From an uncultured Oscillospiraceae bacterium (lineage in GTDB: Bacteria > Bacillota > Clostridia > Oscillospirales > Oscillospiraceae), in NCBI GenBank assembly GCA_934565615.1, contig CAKTIH010000001.1, positions 1 through 64,000 of the forward strand: a DNA stretch of 64,000 nt, in the 5' to 3' direction. The first letter of the stretch is position 1. Every line of letters begins with the position of its first letter. Below the pieces are notes generated by a model, which worked only from the letters and a program-made list of their open reading frames with translations, was not told where the DNA came from and did not search any database. This document shows, in pieces, positions 26,382 to 32,997 of this stretch. The position numbers and the translations under genes are program-made.

Positions 26382-26663
26382 TTATCCCGGCCAGTCCAGA
26401 TAAACGATCTGTCCCGGCTCCGGCGGCTGCATTCCCAGCACGCCCCGCGCGTAGCTGTCAAGCTCTTCAAGACTTATGCTGCTGTCGTACTTTGCTGTCA
26501 GCACACGGGCCTCGGTCTGTGCTTCTTCAAGCGCGTCCTCAAGCGCTGCGATGTTCTCCTCGGCCTGTGCAAGGCGCACCCGCCACAGCAGGCACAGCAC
26601 GAGCGTACATACCGAGAATACCACGCACACGGCCTTGAAGAGCGCAGCGCTCCTTTTTCTCAT
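26382..26663 (-). CDS. ftsL: FtsL-like cell division protein
   Basis: A 93-residue bitopic protein starting at MRKRSAALFK, 4 nt after the rsmH stop; a longer frame from 26723 overlaps rsmH and is rejected. It has a basic cytoplasmic tail, one transmembrane helix (about 9-30) and a coiled coil rich in Glu, Ala and Leu (EENIAALEDALEEAQTEA), ending with a short LDSYARGVLGM segment typical of FtsL/DivIC-like proteins. It would join FtsQ and FtsB/DivIC in the divisome. Identification rests on size, topology and its position between rsmH and the PBP gene. Confidence 0.85.
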   Translation of the reverse strand: MRKRSAALFKAVCVVFSVCTLVLCLLWRVRLAQAEENIAALEDALEEAQTEARVLTAKYDSSISLEELDSYARGVLGMQPPEPGQIVYLDWPG

Positions 26664-26667
26664 ATCG

Positions 26668-27621
26668 CTATACTCGCTCCGCCACGCGCAGCTTCGCGCT
26701 GCGTGAGCGCGGGTTGACTTCAAGCTCCTCCTCGCTCGGGAGTATCGGCTTTCTCGTGACGCTCTTGAGCGTCTTTACAAAGCCGCAGGTGCAGACCGGT
26801 GCTTCCCTCGGGCATGTGCAGCCGTTCTCCCTCGCCGCGATTCCGGACTTGACTATCCGATCCTCCAGCGAGTGGAAGCTAATGACGCACAGCCGCCCGC
26901 CGATATTGAGCTTGTCCGGTGCTGTCTCCATCATTCTCGCGATCGCGCCGAGCTCGTCGTTCACCGCGATGCGTATCGCCTGGAACGTGCGCTTTGCCGG
27001 GTGCTGCTTCTCACGCAGCGCGGCGGCGGGCATAGCGCCCTTGATGATGTCCACCAGCTCCAGCGTCGTCTCCACGGGTCTTTGCGCGCGCCTTTCCATT
27101 ATCGCGCCGACGATGCGGCGGGCGTAGCGCTCCTCGCCGTAGTCCCACAGGATGCGCAGCAGGCGCTGCTCGTCCCAAGTGTTCACAACGTCGTAGGCCG
27201 TGAGGCTCTCGCCCTTGTCCATGCGCATGTCGAGCGGTGCATCGTTCATATACGAAAAGCCGCGCTCGGACTCATCCAGCTGCGGTGAGGACACGCCGAG
27301 GTCAAACAGCATCCCGTCCGCACCCTCTATGCCGAGCGAATCGAGTATCACCGCGGCGTCCGAAAAATTGCCGTGAACGAGCGTCACCTTATCCTTAAAG
27401 GGCGCAAGACGCCTTCCGGCGCGCTCTATGGCCGTCTCATCCCTGTCGATGCAGATGAGGCGTCCCGAGCCGAGCCGGGAGGCGATCTGATATGAGTGTC
27501 CGCCCATGCCGAGCGTACCGTCAAGGTACACTCCGTCGGGCTTTATGTTGAGGTTCTCAATGCATTCATTGAGCATTACGGAAAAATGCTTTGCTTCAAT
27601 CGCTTCGGATCCCTGTGTCAA
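26668..27621 (-). CDS. rsmH: 16S rRNA (cytosine(1402)-N4)-methyltransferase RsmH
   Basis: The 317-residue SAM methyltransferase has the family opening (KHFSVMLNE, DGTLGMGGHS) and FHSLEDRIVK near residue 215. It methylates N4 of C1402 in 16S rRNA. It starts with TTG at 27621, which overlaps the mraZ stop (TTGA) and has a GGAGGAG ribosome site 8 nt upstream, so a non-ATG coupled start is well supported. A partner acting on the same nucleotide, rsmI (2'-O-methylation of C1402), is also in this window at 60092-60973. Confidence 0.95.
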   Translation of the reverse strand: MTQGSEAIEAKHFSVMLNECIENLNIKPDGVYLDGTLGMGGHSYQIASRLGSGRLICIDRDETAIERAGRRLAPFKDKVTLVHGNFSDAAVILDSLGIEGADGMLFDLGVSSPQLDESERGFSYMNDAPLDMRMDKGESLTAYDVVNTWDEQRLLRILWDYGEERYARRIVGAIMERRAQRPVETTLELVDIIKGAMPAAALREKQHPAKRTFQAIRIAVNDELGAIARMMETAPDKLNIGGRLCVISFHSLEDRIVKSGIAARENGCTCPREAPVCTCGFVKTLKSVTRKPILPSEEELEVNPRSRSAKLRVAERV

Positions 27622-28034
27622 AATTCAAGCTCCTCCATAACCGCGGCGATATTCTCCGGTGTCGTCTCCTGCTCGAAGATTGCCTGCCACGCGTCGCTGT
27701 CCCAAAGCTCGGCATGGTTGTTGCAGCCGACAACGGTCACGCTCTTTGTAAGATTCGCGTAGTCGCGCAGGTTCTGCGGCACGAGCACGCGCCCCTGGCT
27801 GTCCAGTTCGCAGCGTGCGGCATGCGCAAACAGCGGGCGCATTTTCCGCTGCTTGACATACGGCATCGCGTTCACCCGCTCCGATAGCGCGTCCCAGCTC
27901 TCGCTGCTGTACGCGCACAGGCAGCGATCCATCGATATCGTTATATAAAACACCGCGCCCAGCTCCTCCCGGAGCTTTGCGGGCATGAACAGCCTTCCCT
28001 TGCTGTCAAGAGAATGCTGGTACTCCCCAGTCAT
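27618..28034 (-). CDS. mraZ: Transcriptional regulator MraZ
   Basis: The 138-residue protein starts MTGEYQHSLDSKGRLFMPAKL, the standard MraZ N-terminus, with GGAGGG 7 nt before the ATG; the longer frame reaching 28190 runs through the promoter and is rejected. It holds two AbrB-like MraZ repeats (D-x-K-G-R and D-x-Q-G-R motifs) that assemble into a ring. MraZ represses its own dcw operon by binding 10-bp-spaced repeats in the promoter. Exactly such repeats occur at 28064-28093. It is the first gene of the cluster. Confidence 0.95.
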   Translation of the reverse strand: MTGEYQHSLDSKGRLFMPAKLREELGAVFYITISMDRCLCAYSSESWDALSERVNAMPYVKQRKMRPLFAHAARCELDSQGRVLVPQNLRDYANLTKSVTVVGCNNHAELWDSDAWQAIFEQETTPENIAAVMEELEF

Positions 28035-28063
28035 CAAAATGCCCTCCCCCATCGTGGGACATC

Positions 28064-28093
28064 TCACCATTTTGCCCCACTTTCTGCCACTTT
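28064..28093 (-). promoter_or_regulatory. MraZ operator: three tandem 10-bp repeats
   Basis: On the minus strand three adjacent decamers AAAGTGGCAG, AAAGTGGGGC and AAAATGGTGA lie just downstream of the -10 box. The 10-bp period and GTGG core match described MraZ boxes. Confidence 0.75.
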
Positions 28094-28100
28094 GATATAT

Positions 28101-28129
28101 ATTATAGGGTGGCATAAACAAAAAAGCAA
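28101..28129 (-). promoter_or_regulatory. Promoter of the mraZ/dcw operon
   Basis: TTGCTT (28124-28129), 17-nt spacer and TATAAT (28101-28106) on the minus strand. Predicted transcription starts at about 28094, so the MraZ boxes cover +1 to +30. Confidence 0.75.
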
Positions 28130-28173
28130 GTGAAACTTTTTGTAAGTTTTTGACATTTTCCTTATCAAAATCG

Positions 28174-28215
28174 GCAAAAAAAGTGCCCACCCAAAGTCTT
28201 GTGTTTTGGGTGGGC
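28174..28215 (-). terminator. Intrinsic terminator of the uvrC-rsmD-coaD operon
   Basis: A perfect 11-bp stem (28185-28195 with 28205-28215) followed on the minus strand by a run of seven T (28176-28182). It isolates the dcw promoter from the genes upstream. Confidence 0.9.
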
Positions 28216-28248
28216 TGACTGTTATGTATATTGTGTCGGCAGTGGAAA

Positions 28249-28788
28249 TTATTCCTCCTCGCCGCGCTGGATAGTTTCGACTCCGGTGAGCTTCACGGCG
28301 TTCTCCTTCGGCTCCTGCGGCTGGCCGCCGCCCAGAGAGCGGAAGGAATTATGCGCGTTCTGTATCGTTGCGAGCGCGGCGTTCATGCTCTCTTCGGTCT
28401 GGCGCATAATGTTGTCCACATACTCGCTCGCGACACGGCGCAGCTGGCTCGACTTCGCCTCGGCGGCAGAGATCATCTCCGCGCTCTTGGCTCTCGCCGT
28501 GCGTATGACCTCCTGCTCCTCTATCATGGCGCGCGCCTGCTCCTCGGCGCTCTTGCGCAGCGCCTCAGCCTCGCGCTTGGCGTTGCCGATAAACTCATCC
28601 CTTGCCGAGACGAGCCTCTGCGCCTCGGCGATGGAGGACGGGAGATTCGCCTTTATTTCGCTTATAATGTCTATGGCTTTCTCGCGCTCGATGATGCACT
28701 TGTCGTTGCCGAGGGGAACGCCCCAGGCTTCCGTCACCATGCCGTACAGGATATCAAGCAGCTCTATAACGTCGTTATTGTTGGCCAT
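28249..28788 (-). CDS. Coiled-coil protein of unknown function next to coaD
   Basis: A 179-residue soluble protein with a long Ala/Glu/Arg-rich heptad region (about 40-150, e.g. KREAEALRKSAEEQARAMIE) and a disordered acidic tail. It recalls DivIVA-like or ATPase subunit-H-like coiled coils that are often annotated beside coaD in Clostridia. No catalytic motif is visible. Starting 7 nt downstream of coaD, it ends the uvrC-rsmD-coaD transcript. A role in organising the envelope or division is only a guess from the DivIVA-like look. Confidence 0.75.
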   Translation of the reverse strand: MANNNDVIELLDILYGMVTEAWGVPLGNDKCIIEREKAIDIISEIKANLPSSIAEAQRLVSARDEFIGNAKREAEALRKSAEEQARAMIEEQEVIRTARAKSAEMISAAEAKSSQLRRVASEYVDNIMRQTEESMNAALATIQNAHNSFRSLGGGQPQEPKENAVKLTGVETIQRGEEE

Positions 28789-28795
28789 GCGAGGA

Positions 28796-29284
28796 CTACC
28801 TCCATTGTTTGGCTTTTTCTTCTATATCGGGGATGATCGCGTCCGGCACGAGTCCCTTGAGCTCCGCGCCGTACTGGGCTACCTCCCGCACTATTGAGGA
28901 GCTGAGGAAGGTGTACCGCTCGCTCGCCGTGAGGAACATCGTCTCGACCGAGGGGTTCAGGCGCTTGTTTATCATGTTCATCTGAAACTCATAGTCAAAG
29001 TCCGATGCAGCGCGCAGGCCCTTTACGATCACGGGCTTATCATAGCGGCGTACATACTCCGTGAGCAATCCGTCAAAGCTGTCCACACGCACGTTCTTGT
29101 ACCCTTCGACGGCGCGGCGCGCCATGCTGAGCTTCTCTTCAAGCGTGAACATGGGCGATTTCTTCGCCGCGTTGTGCATCACGCAGACGACAACCTCGTC
29201 GAATATCTCCGCCGCGCGGCGGATTATATCAACATGGCCGAGAGTGATCGGGTCAAAGCTGCCCGGGCAGATCGCAGTAGTCAT
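28796..29284 (-). CDS. coaD: Pantetheine-phosphate adenylyltransferase CoaD
   Basis: The 162-residue nucleotidyltransferase has CPGSFDPITLGHVDII at the N-terminus (T-x-G-H motif) and the C-terminal YTFLSSSIVREVA signature. It transfers AMP to 4'-phosphopantetheine in CoA synthesis. Its ATG shares one base with the rsmD stop (TGATG), giving tight coupling. The rsmD-coaD order is common in Firmicutes. Confidence 0.96.
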   Translation of the reverse strand: MTTAICPGSFDPITLGHVDIIRRAAEIFDEVVVCVMHNAAKKSPMFTLEEKLSMARRAVEGYKNVRVDSFDGLLTEYVRRYDKPVIVKGLRAASDFDYEFQMNMINKRLNPSVETMFLTASERYTFLSSSIVREVAQYGAELKGLVPDAIIPDIEEKAKQWR

Positions 29285-29823
29285 CAAAGGCTGTCCTTTA
29301 TATACACGGTAAGCTTTACCCTGCCGTAGTTATACTCTTTCTTTTTTCTGTAAGGAGCGCGCATATCCGGAAGCACTTTCTCCCGGCGCGACTCGCATAA
29401 TATTATACCACCATCCGACAATATGTCAACCGAATTGATGGTTTCCAGCACGGATTCGTACAGTCCCGAGTCATACGGCGGGTCGACGAAAACGAGGTCG
29501 AACTTCCCGCAGTGCCGCAGATAGCTCAGCGCGTCCTGCTGCAGTACCGCCGCCGTGAAGCCGCAGGTCTTGAGGTTCTCCTTGACGATCTTCACCGCCG
29601 CCGTGTTCTCGTCTATAAACACGGCCTCCGCCGCGCCCCGGCTGAGACACTCTATGCCGAGCTGACCGGTCCCCGCAAAGAGATCGAGCACACGCCGTCC
29701 CTCTATGTCGAACTGGATGATGTTGAAAACCGATTCCTTCACGTTGTCGGTCGTCGGGCGAATGTCATAATTTTCCGGCGTCTTGAGCTTGTGCCCGCGC
29801 GCCGTGCCTGTTATCACTCTCAT
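29284..29823 (-). CDS. rsmD: 16S rRNA (guanine(966)-N2)-methyltransferase RsmD
   Basis: The 179-residue SAM methyltransferase has VLDLFAGTGQLGIECLSRGA (SAM motif I) and FVDPPYDSG (the DPPY motif of N-methyltransferases). It begins with the RsmD opening MRVITGTARGHKL. It methylates N2 of G966 of 16S rRNA in the small subunit. The ATG overlaps the uvrC stop by 4 nt. Confidence 0.95.
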   Translation of the reverse strand: MRVITGTARGHKLKTPENYDIRPTTDNVKESVFNIIQFDIEGRRVLDLFAGTGQLGIECLSRGAAEAVFIDENTAAVKIVKENLKTCGFTAAVLQQDALSYLRHCGKFDLVFVDPPYDSGLYESVLETINSVDILSDGGIILCESRREKVLPDMRAPYRKKKEYNYGRVKLTVYIKDSL

Positions 29824-31646
29824 TGTTCCTTCTCCTCGCTCTCTTCGCTGCGGAAGTATGCGTATATCGCCGCGGCGGTGTTCCGCGGCACGACGAGCGC
29901 CAGCTGTTCAACGCTCGCCTCACGTATCGCCTTGACGGACTTGAAGTATTTCAGCAGATCAGCTCTCCGCTTCTCGCCGACGCCGGGTATCGCGTCAAGC
30001 TTTGAGGCGTAGCTCTCGTTTCTCAGCAAGCGCTGGTACTCTATCGCGAAGCGGTGCGTCTCCTCCTGTATCGAGCCGACGAGCGCGAACACAGCCTGAT
30101 TGGTCTTTATTCCCGTCTCATGCCCGGCTGAGTCTATCAGCGCCCTTGTGCGGTGGCGGTCGTCCTTTACCATGCCGAATACCGGTACGGATATCCCAAG
30201 GTCGCGCAGCGCACGCTCCGCCGTCGCGGCGTGCTTGTCGCCGCCGTCGATGAGCAGCAGATCCGGCAGGGTCGAGAACTTCTCGTCGCCCTCCTTGTAG
30301 TGGCTGAAGCGTCTGTATACCGCCTGGTACATGCTCGCGTAATCGTCCGGTGCGTCAAGCCCGCGTATGCGGAATTTCCTGTAATCACGTTTAAGCGGCT
30401 TGCCGTTTATATGCACCGTCATTGCCGCGACTATGCCCGTCGAGCCGAGGTTAGATATATCGAAGGCCTCTATGCGCTTCGGGAAGTTGCGCAGCTCCAG
30501 CGCCTTCTGGAGCCATTCCAGCGTCTTTGACCTGCGCTGCTCAGCGGTCGTGCGCCGCTGTATCTCCTCGCGCGCGTTGAGCGCCGCGCTCTCGATGAGC
30601 CGCATGCGCTCCCCGCGCTGCGGCGTGTCTATATACATCCTGCGCCCGGAGACCTCGCTCAAGAGGCGCTCAAGCTCCTCCCGGTCGTCTATTGCGCAGG
30701 GCAGCAGCACCGACTTCGGCCATCCGCCGCGGTGCGCCGTATAATACTGCCGCACAAGGTCGGACACGGCCTCGCCGTCGTCCTCAATCGGCTCGTCCAT
30801 CATCTCGACGTCCTTGCCCACAAGGCTGCCGTCGACGAAATGCAGCACTGCAAAGCAGGTCTTGGCTCCCCGGCAGAAGCCTATCGCGTCGGTGTCGGCA
30901 AAGGCCGTGGCAATGACGCGCTGTTTGTTCGTCAGCCCCTCTATCGCGCGCAGCCTGTCGCGCAGCTCGGCGGCGCGCTCGAACCGCAGCTCCTCCGCCG
31001 CCTGCTCCATCTGGCTCCGCAGTTCATCTGTGAGCTCCTTGCTCTTGCCGTCAAGTATCATCGCCGCCTGCGTTATGCGCCGGCGGTAGTCCTCCGCGCT
31101 GCTGTCTTTCAGGCACCAGCCCGCGCAGCTGCCCATGTGGTAGTTGAGGCAGGGGCGCTCCTTGCCGATATCCCGCGGGAATTTCCGCGAGCAGTCCGGC
31201 AGCAGCAGCGCCTTTGATATCGTGCTTATAATGTCATAGGTCTGTCCGCGCCCGCCGAAGGGACCGAAGTATTTTGCCCCGTCCTTCCCTGCGCGGTTCG
31301 TCAGCGTCATCTTCGGGTACTCCTCATGCAGGTCGAGCCTGATAAAGGGGTAGCCCTTGTCGTCCTTGAGCAGGATGTTATAGTGCGGTTTGTGCTGCTT
31401 TATGAGCGAGTTTTCCAGCACCAGCGCCTCGAACTCACTGCCCGCGACAATGACGTTGAAGTCATGCACCTTTTCCACCATAGCCTCGACCTTCGGCAGA
31501 TGCTCCCCGTGGAAATAGCTGCTTACGCGGTTCTTCAGCTTCTTCGCCTTGCCGACGTATATGACCTCTCCGTGCTCATCGAGCATGATGTACACGCCCG
31601 GCAGCAGCGGCAGATTATTTGCTTTTTCACGCAGCGAATCGAGCAT
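29820..31646 (-). CDS. uvrC: UvrABC system protein C
   Basis: The 608-residue excinuclease has an N-terminal GIY-YIG domain (LPGVYIMLDEHGEVIYVGKA), a Cys-rich stretch near residue 165-180, a UVR domain (RFERAAELRDRLRAIE) that binds UvrB, the RNase H-like domain (IEAFDISNLGST), and C-terminal helix-hairpin-helix (LDAIPGVGEKRRADLL). It makes both incisions in nucleotide excision repair. It is the first gene of the uvrC-rsmD-coaD operon. Confidence 0.97.
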   Translation of the reverse strand: MLDSLREKANNLPLLPGVYIMLDEHGEVIYVGKAKKLKNRVSSYFHGEHLPKVEAMVEKVHDFNVIVAGSEFEALVLENSLIKQHKPHYNILLKDDKGYPFIRLDLHEEYPKMTLTNRAGKDGAKYFGPFGGRGQTYDIISTISKALLLPDCSRKFPRDIGKERPCLNYHMGSCAGWCLKDSSAEDYRRRITQAAMILDGKSKELTDELRSQMEQAAEELRFERAAELRDRLRAIEGLTNKQRVIATAFADTDAIGFCRGAKTCFAVLHFVDGSLVGKDVEMMDEPIEDDGEAVSDLVRQYYTAHRGGWPKSVLLPCAIDDREELERLLSEVSGRRMYIDTPQRGERMRLIESAALNAREEIQRRTTAEQRRSKTLEWLQKALELRNFPKRIEAFDISNLGSTGIVAAMTVHINGKPLKRDYRKFRIRGLDAPDDYASMYQAVYRRFSHYKEGDEKFSTLPDLLLIDGGDKHAATAERALRDLGISVPVFGMVKDDRHRTRALIDSAGHETGIKTNQAVFALVGSIQEETHRFAIEYQRLLRNESYASKLDAIPGVGEKRRADLLKYFKSVKAIREASVEQLALVVPRNTAAAIYAYFRSEESEEKEQ

Positions 31647-31665
31647 GACTTCCCTCCGGCCTGTG

Positions 31666-32523
31666 TCAGGCCTTTGCTTCCTCTGGGGCTTTCTCCTGTC
31701 CCTTGATGCACCACACCGTTATCGTCACGATAACGACCACGCCGCCGATGATCGCGAACATGCCCGGCTTCTCACCGTAGAATATCAGCACCCAGACGGG
31801 GTTCAGCAGCGGCTCCACCGCGCCGAGCAGGCTGCATGCAAGCGGCGGGCAGTATTTTGTGGACTTCACATAGAGTATATACGCAATGCCGAGCTGGAAC
31901 ACGCCGAGTATGATTATGCCCGCGGTCGCCGTAAGAGTAAACTCAGGTTTCGTTATTATTATAGACGGCAGCCCTATCAGGAATGTGAGGAACTGGCCGA
32001 TCATTATCGCCGAAAAGCGCATCTCGCCCTCAAGGTCGCCGACCGCCATGAACATCCCCGCCATGAACATCCCCGCCGCGATAGCGACGAAGTTTCCGAG
32101 TATGTATCCTGGCTGGAGCTGGTCAAAGAAAAACAGCGCTATCCCGAAAAGCGTGAAGATGACCACCAGCAGGTCGGCCTTGCGGATCTTCGTTTTATAT
32201 ATAAGCGCCGTGAATATAACTATAAACACCGGCGAGGTGAATTGCAGCACAATTGCATTTGCCGCCGTGGTGAGCTTGTTTGCGCAGGTAAAGCAGGTGT
32301 ACACGCCCGCAGCGAAAAGCCCCGCGATAAAGGTCTGCTTTGTGAAGATGAACTTCATCCCCTTTATACGCATATACACCACGAAGGTCAGCCCCGATAT
32401 AAGGCTGCGCATACCCGAAACGGCAAAGCCGTTCCACGGTATGAACTTCATTATTATTCCCGCAATGCTCCATAGTGCCGCCGCCGCGAGCATTTCAAGC
32501 ATGGCCTTGGTTTCCTTTTTCAT
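31666..32523 (-). CDS. EamA/DMT-family transporter
   Basis: The 285-residue protein starts at MKKETKAMLE, with GGAGG 5 nt upstream; the in-frame extension to 32586 crosses the HPr terminator and is rejected. About ten membrane segments form two EamA repeats. The second repeat ends with the GAVEPLLNPVWVLIFYGEKPG segment typical of the family. Substrate is unknown. It lies 19 nt upstream of uvrC and could be transcribed with it. It is not close in sequence to the DMT protein at 8235. Confidence 0.87.
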   Translation of the reverse strand: MKKETKAMLEMLAAAALWSIAGIIMKFIPWNGFAVSGMRSLISGLTFVVYMRIKGMKFIFTKQTFIAGLFAAGVYTCFTCANKLTTAANAIVLQFTSPVFIVIFTALIYKTKIRKADLLVVIFTLFGIALFFFDQLQPGYILGNFVAIAAGMFMAGMFMAVGDLEGEMRFSAIMIGQFLTFLIGLPSIIITKPEFTLTATAGIIILGVFQLGIAYILYVKSTKYCPPLACSLLGAVEPLLNPVWVLIFYGEKPGMFAIIGGVVVIVTITVWCIKGQEKAPEEAKA

Positions 32524-32559
32524 CGTGTCCTCCAGATACGGCAAACGCCGGTACAACTC

Positions 32560-32598
32560 AAAAAGAGGCGTGTGTAACAAGTACACACGCCTCCGCCT
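32560..32598. terminator. Intrinsic terminator of the HPr gene
   Basis: A perfect 12-bp stem (32565-32576 with 32582-32593), 5-nt loop, with CTTTTT on the minus strand and CTTTTT on the plus strand. Confidence 0.85.
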
Positions 32599-32610
32599 TT
32601 TTATCTCTGA

Positions 32611-32874
32611 TTACTCTGAAAAGTCAGAATCGATCAGCTCCGACAGGGTGGCGATAGCCGCTTCCTCGTCAGCGCCGTCGGCAATGATGGTTATCGCAGT
32701 GCCCTTGACGATCCCGAGAGAGAGAACGCCGAGAAGGCTCTTCGCATTGACACGTCTGTCCTCTTTTTCGACCCAAATGCTGCTCTTGAATTCATTGGCT
32801 TTCTGAATGAAGAAAGTCGCGGGTCTGGCATGAAGACCTACCTGATTGTTAATGACTACTTCTTTGGTTATCAT
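32611..32874 (-). CDS. ptsH: HPr phosphocarrier protein
   Basis: The 87-residue protein starts at MITKEVVINN (ATG at 32874, AAGGAG 8 nt upstream; a GTG at 32883 touches the ribosome site). His15 in GLHARPA is the phosphoryl acceptor from enzyme I. Ser46 in NAKSLLGVLSLG is the regulatory site phosphorylated by HPr kinase in Firmicutes, so both sugar transport and catabolite control functions are possible. No other PTS gene lies in the window. It has its own promoter and terminator. Confidence 0.95.
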   Translation of the reverse strand: MITKEVVINNQVGLHARPATFFIQKANEFKSSIWVEKEDRRVNAKSLLGVLSLGIVKGTAITIIADGADEEAAIATLSELIDSDFSE

Positions 32875-32912
32875 ACTTGCCACTCCTTATACTAATACAA
32901 GACTGTGCTGAC

Positions 32913-32941
32913 AGTTTATCAAATTTTAAGCCAATCGTCAA
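32913..32941 (-). promoter_or_regulatory. HPr gene promoter
   Basis: Minus strand TTGACG (32936-32941), 17-nt spacer, TAAACT (32913-32918), about 39 nt before the ATG. Confidence 0.75.
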
Positions 32942-32997
32942 CAGCTTTCGTCCGTTTCGTTGTTTTTCACATTTCTTAACAAATGCGTCGACGGATT

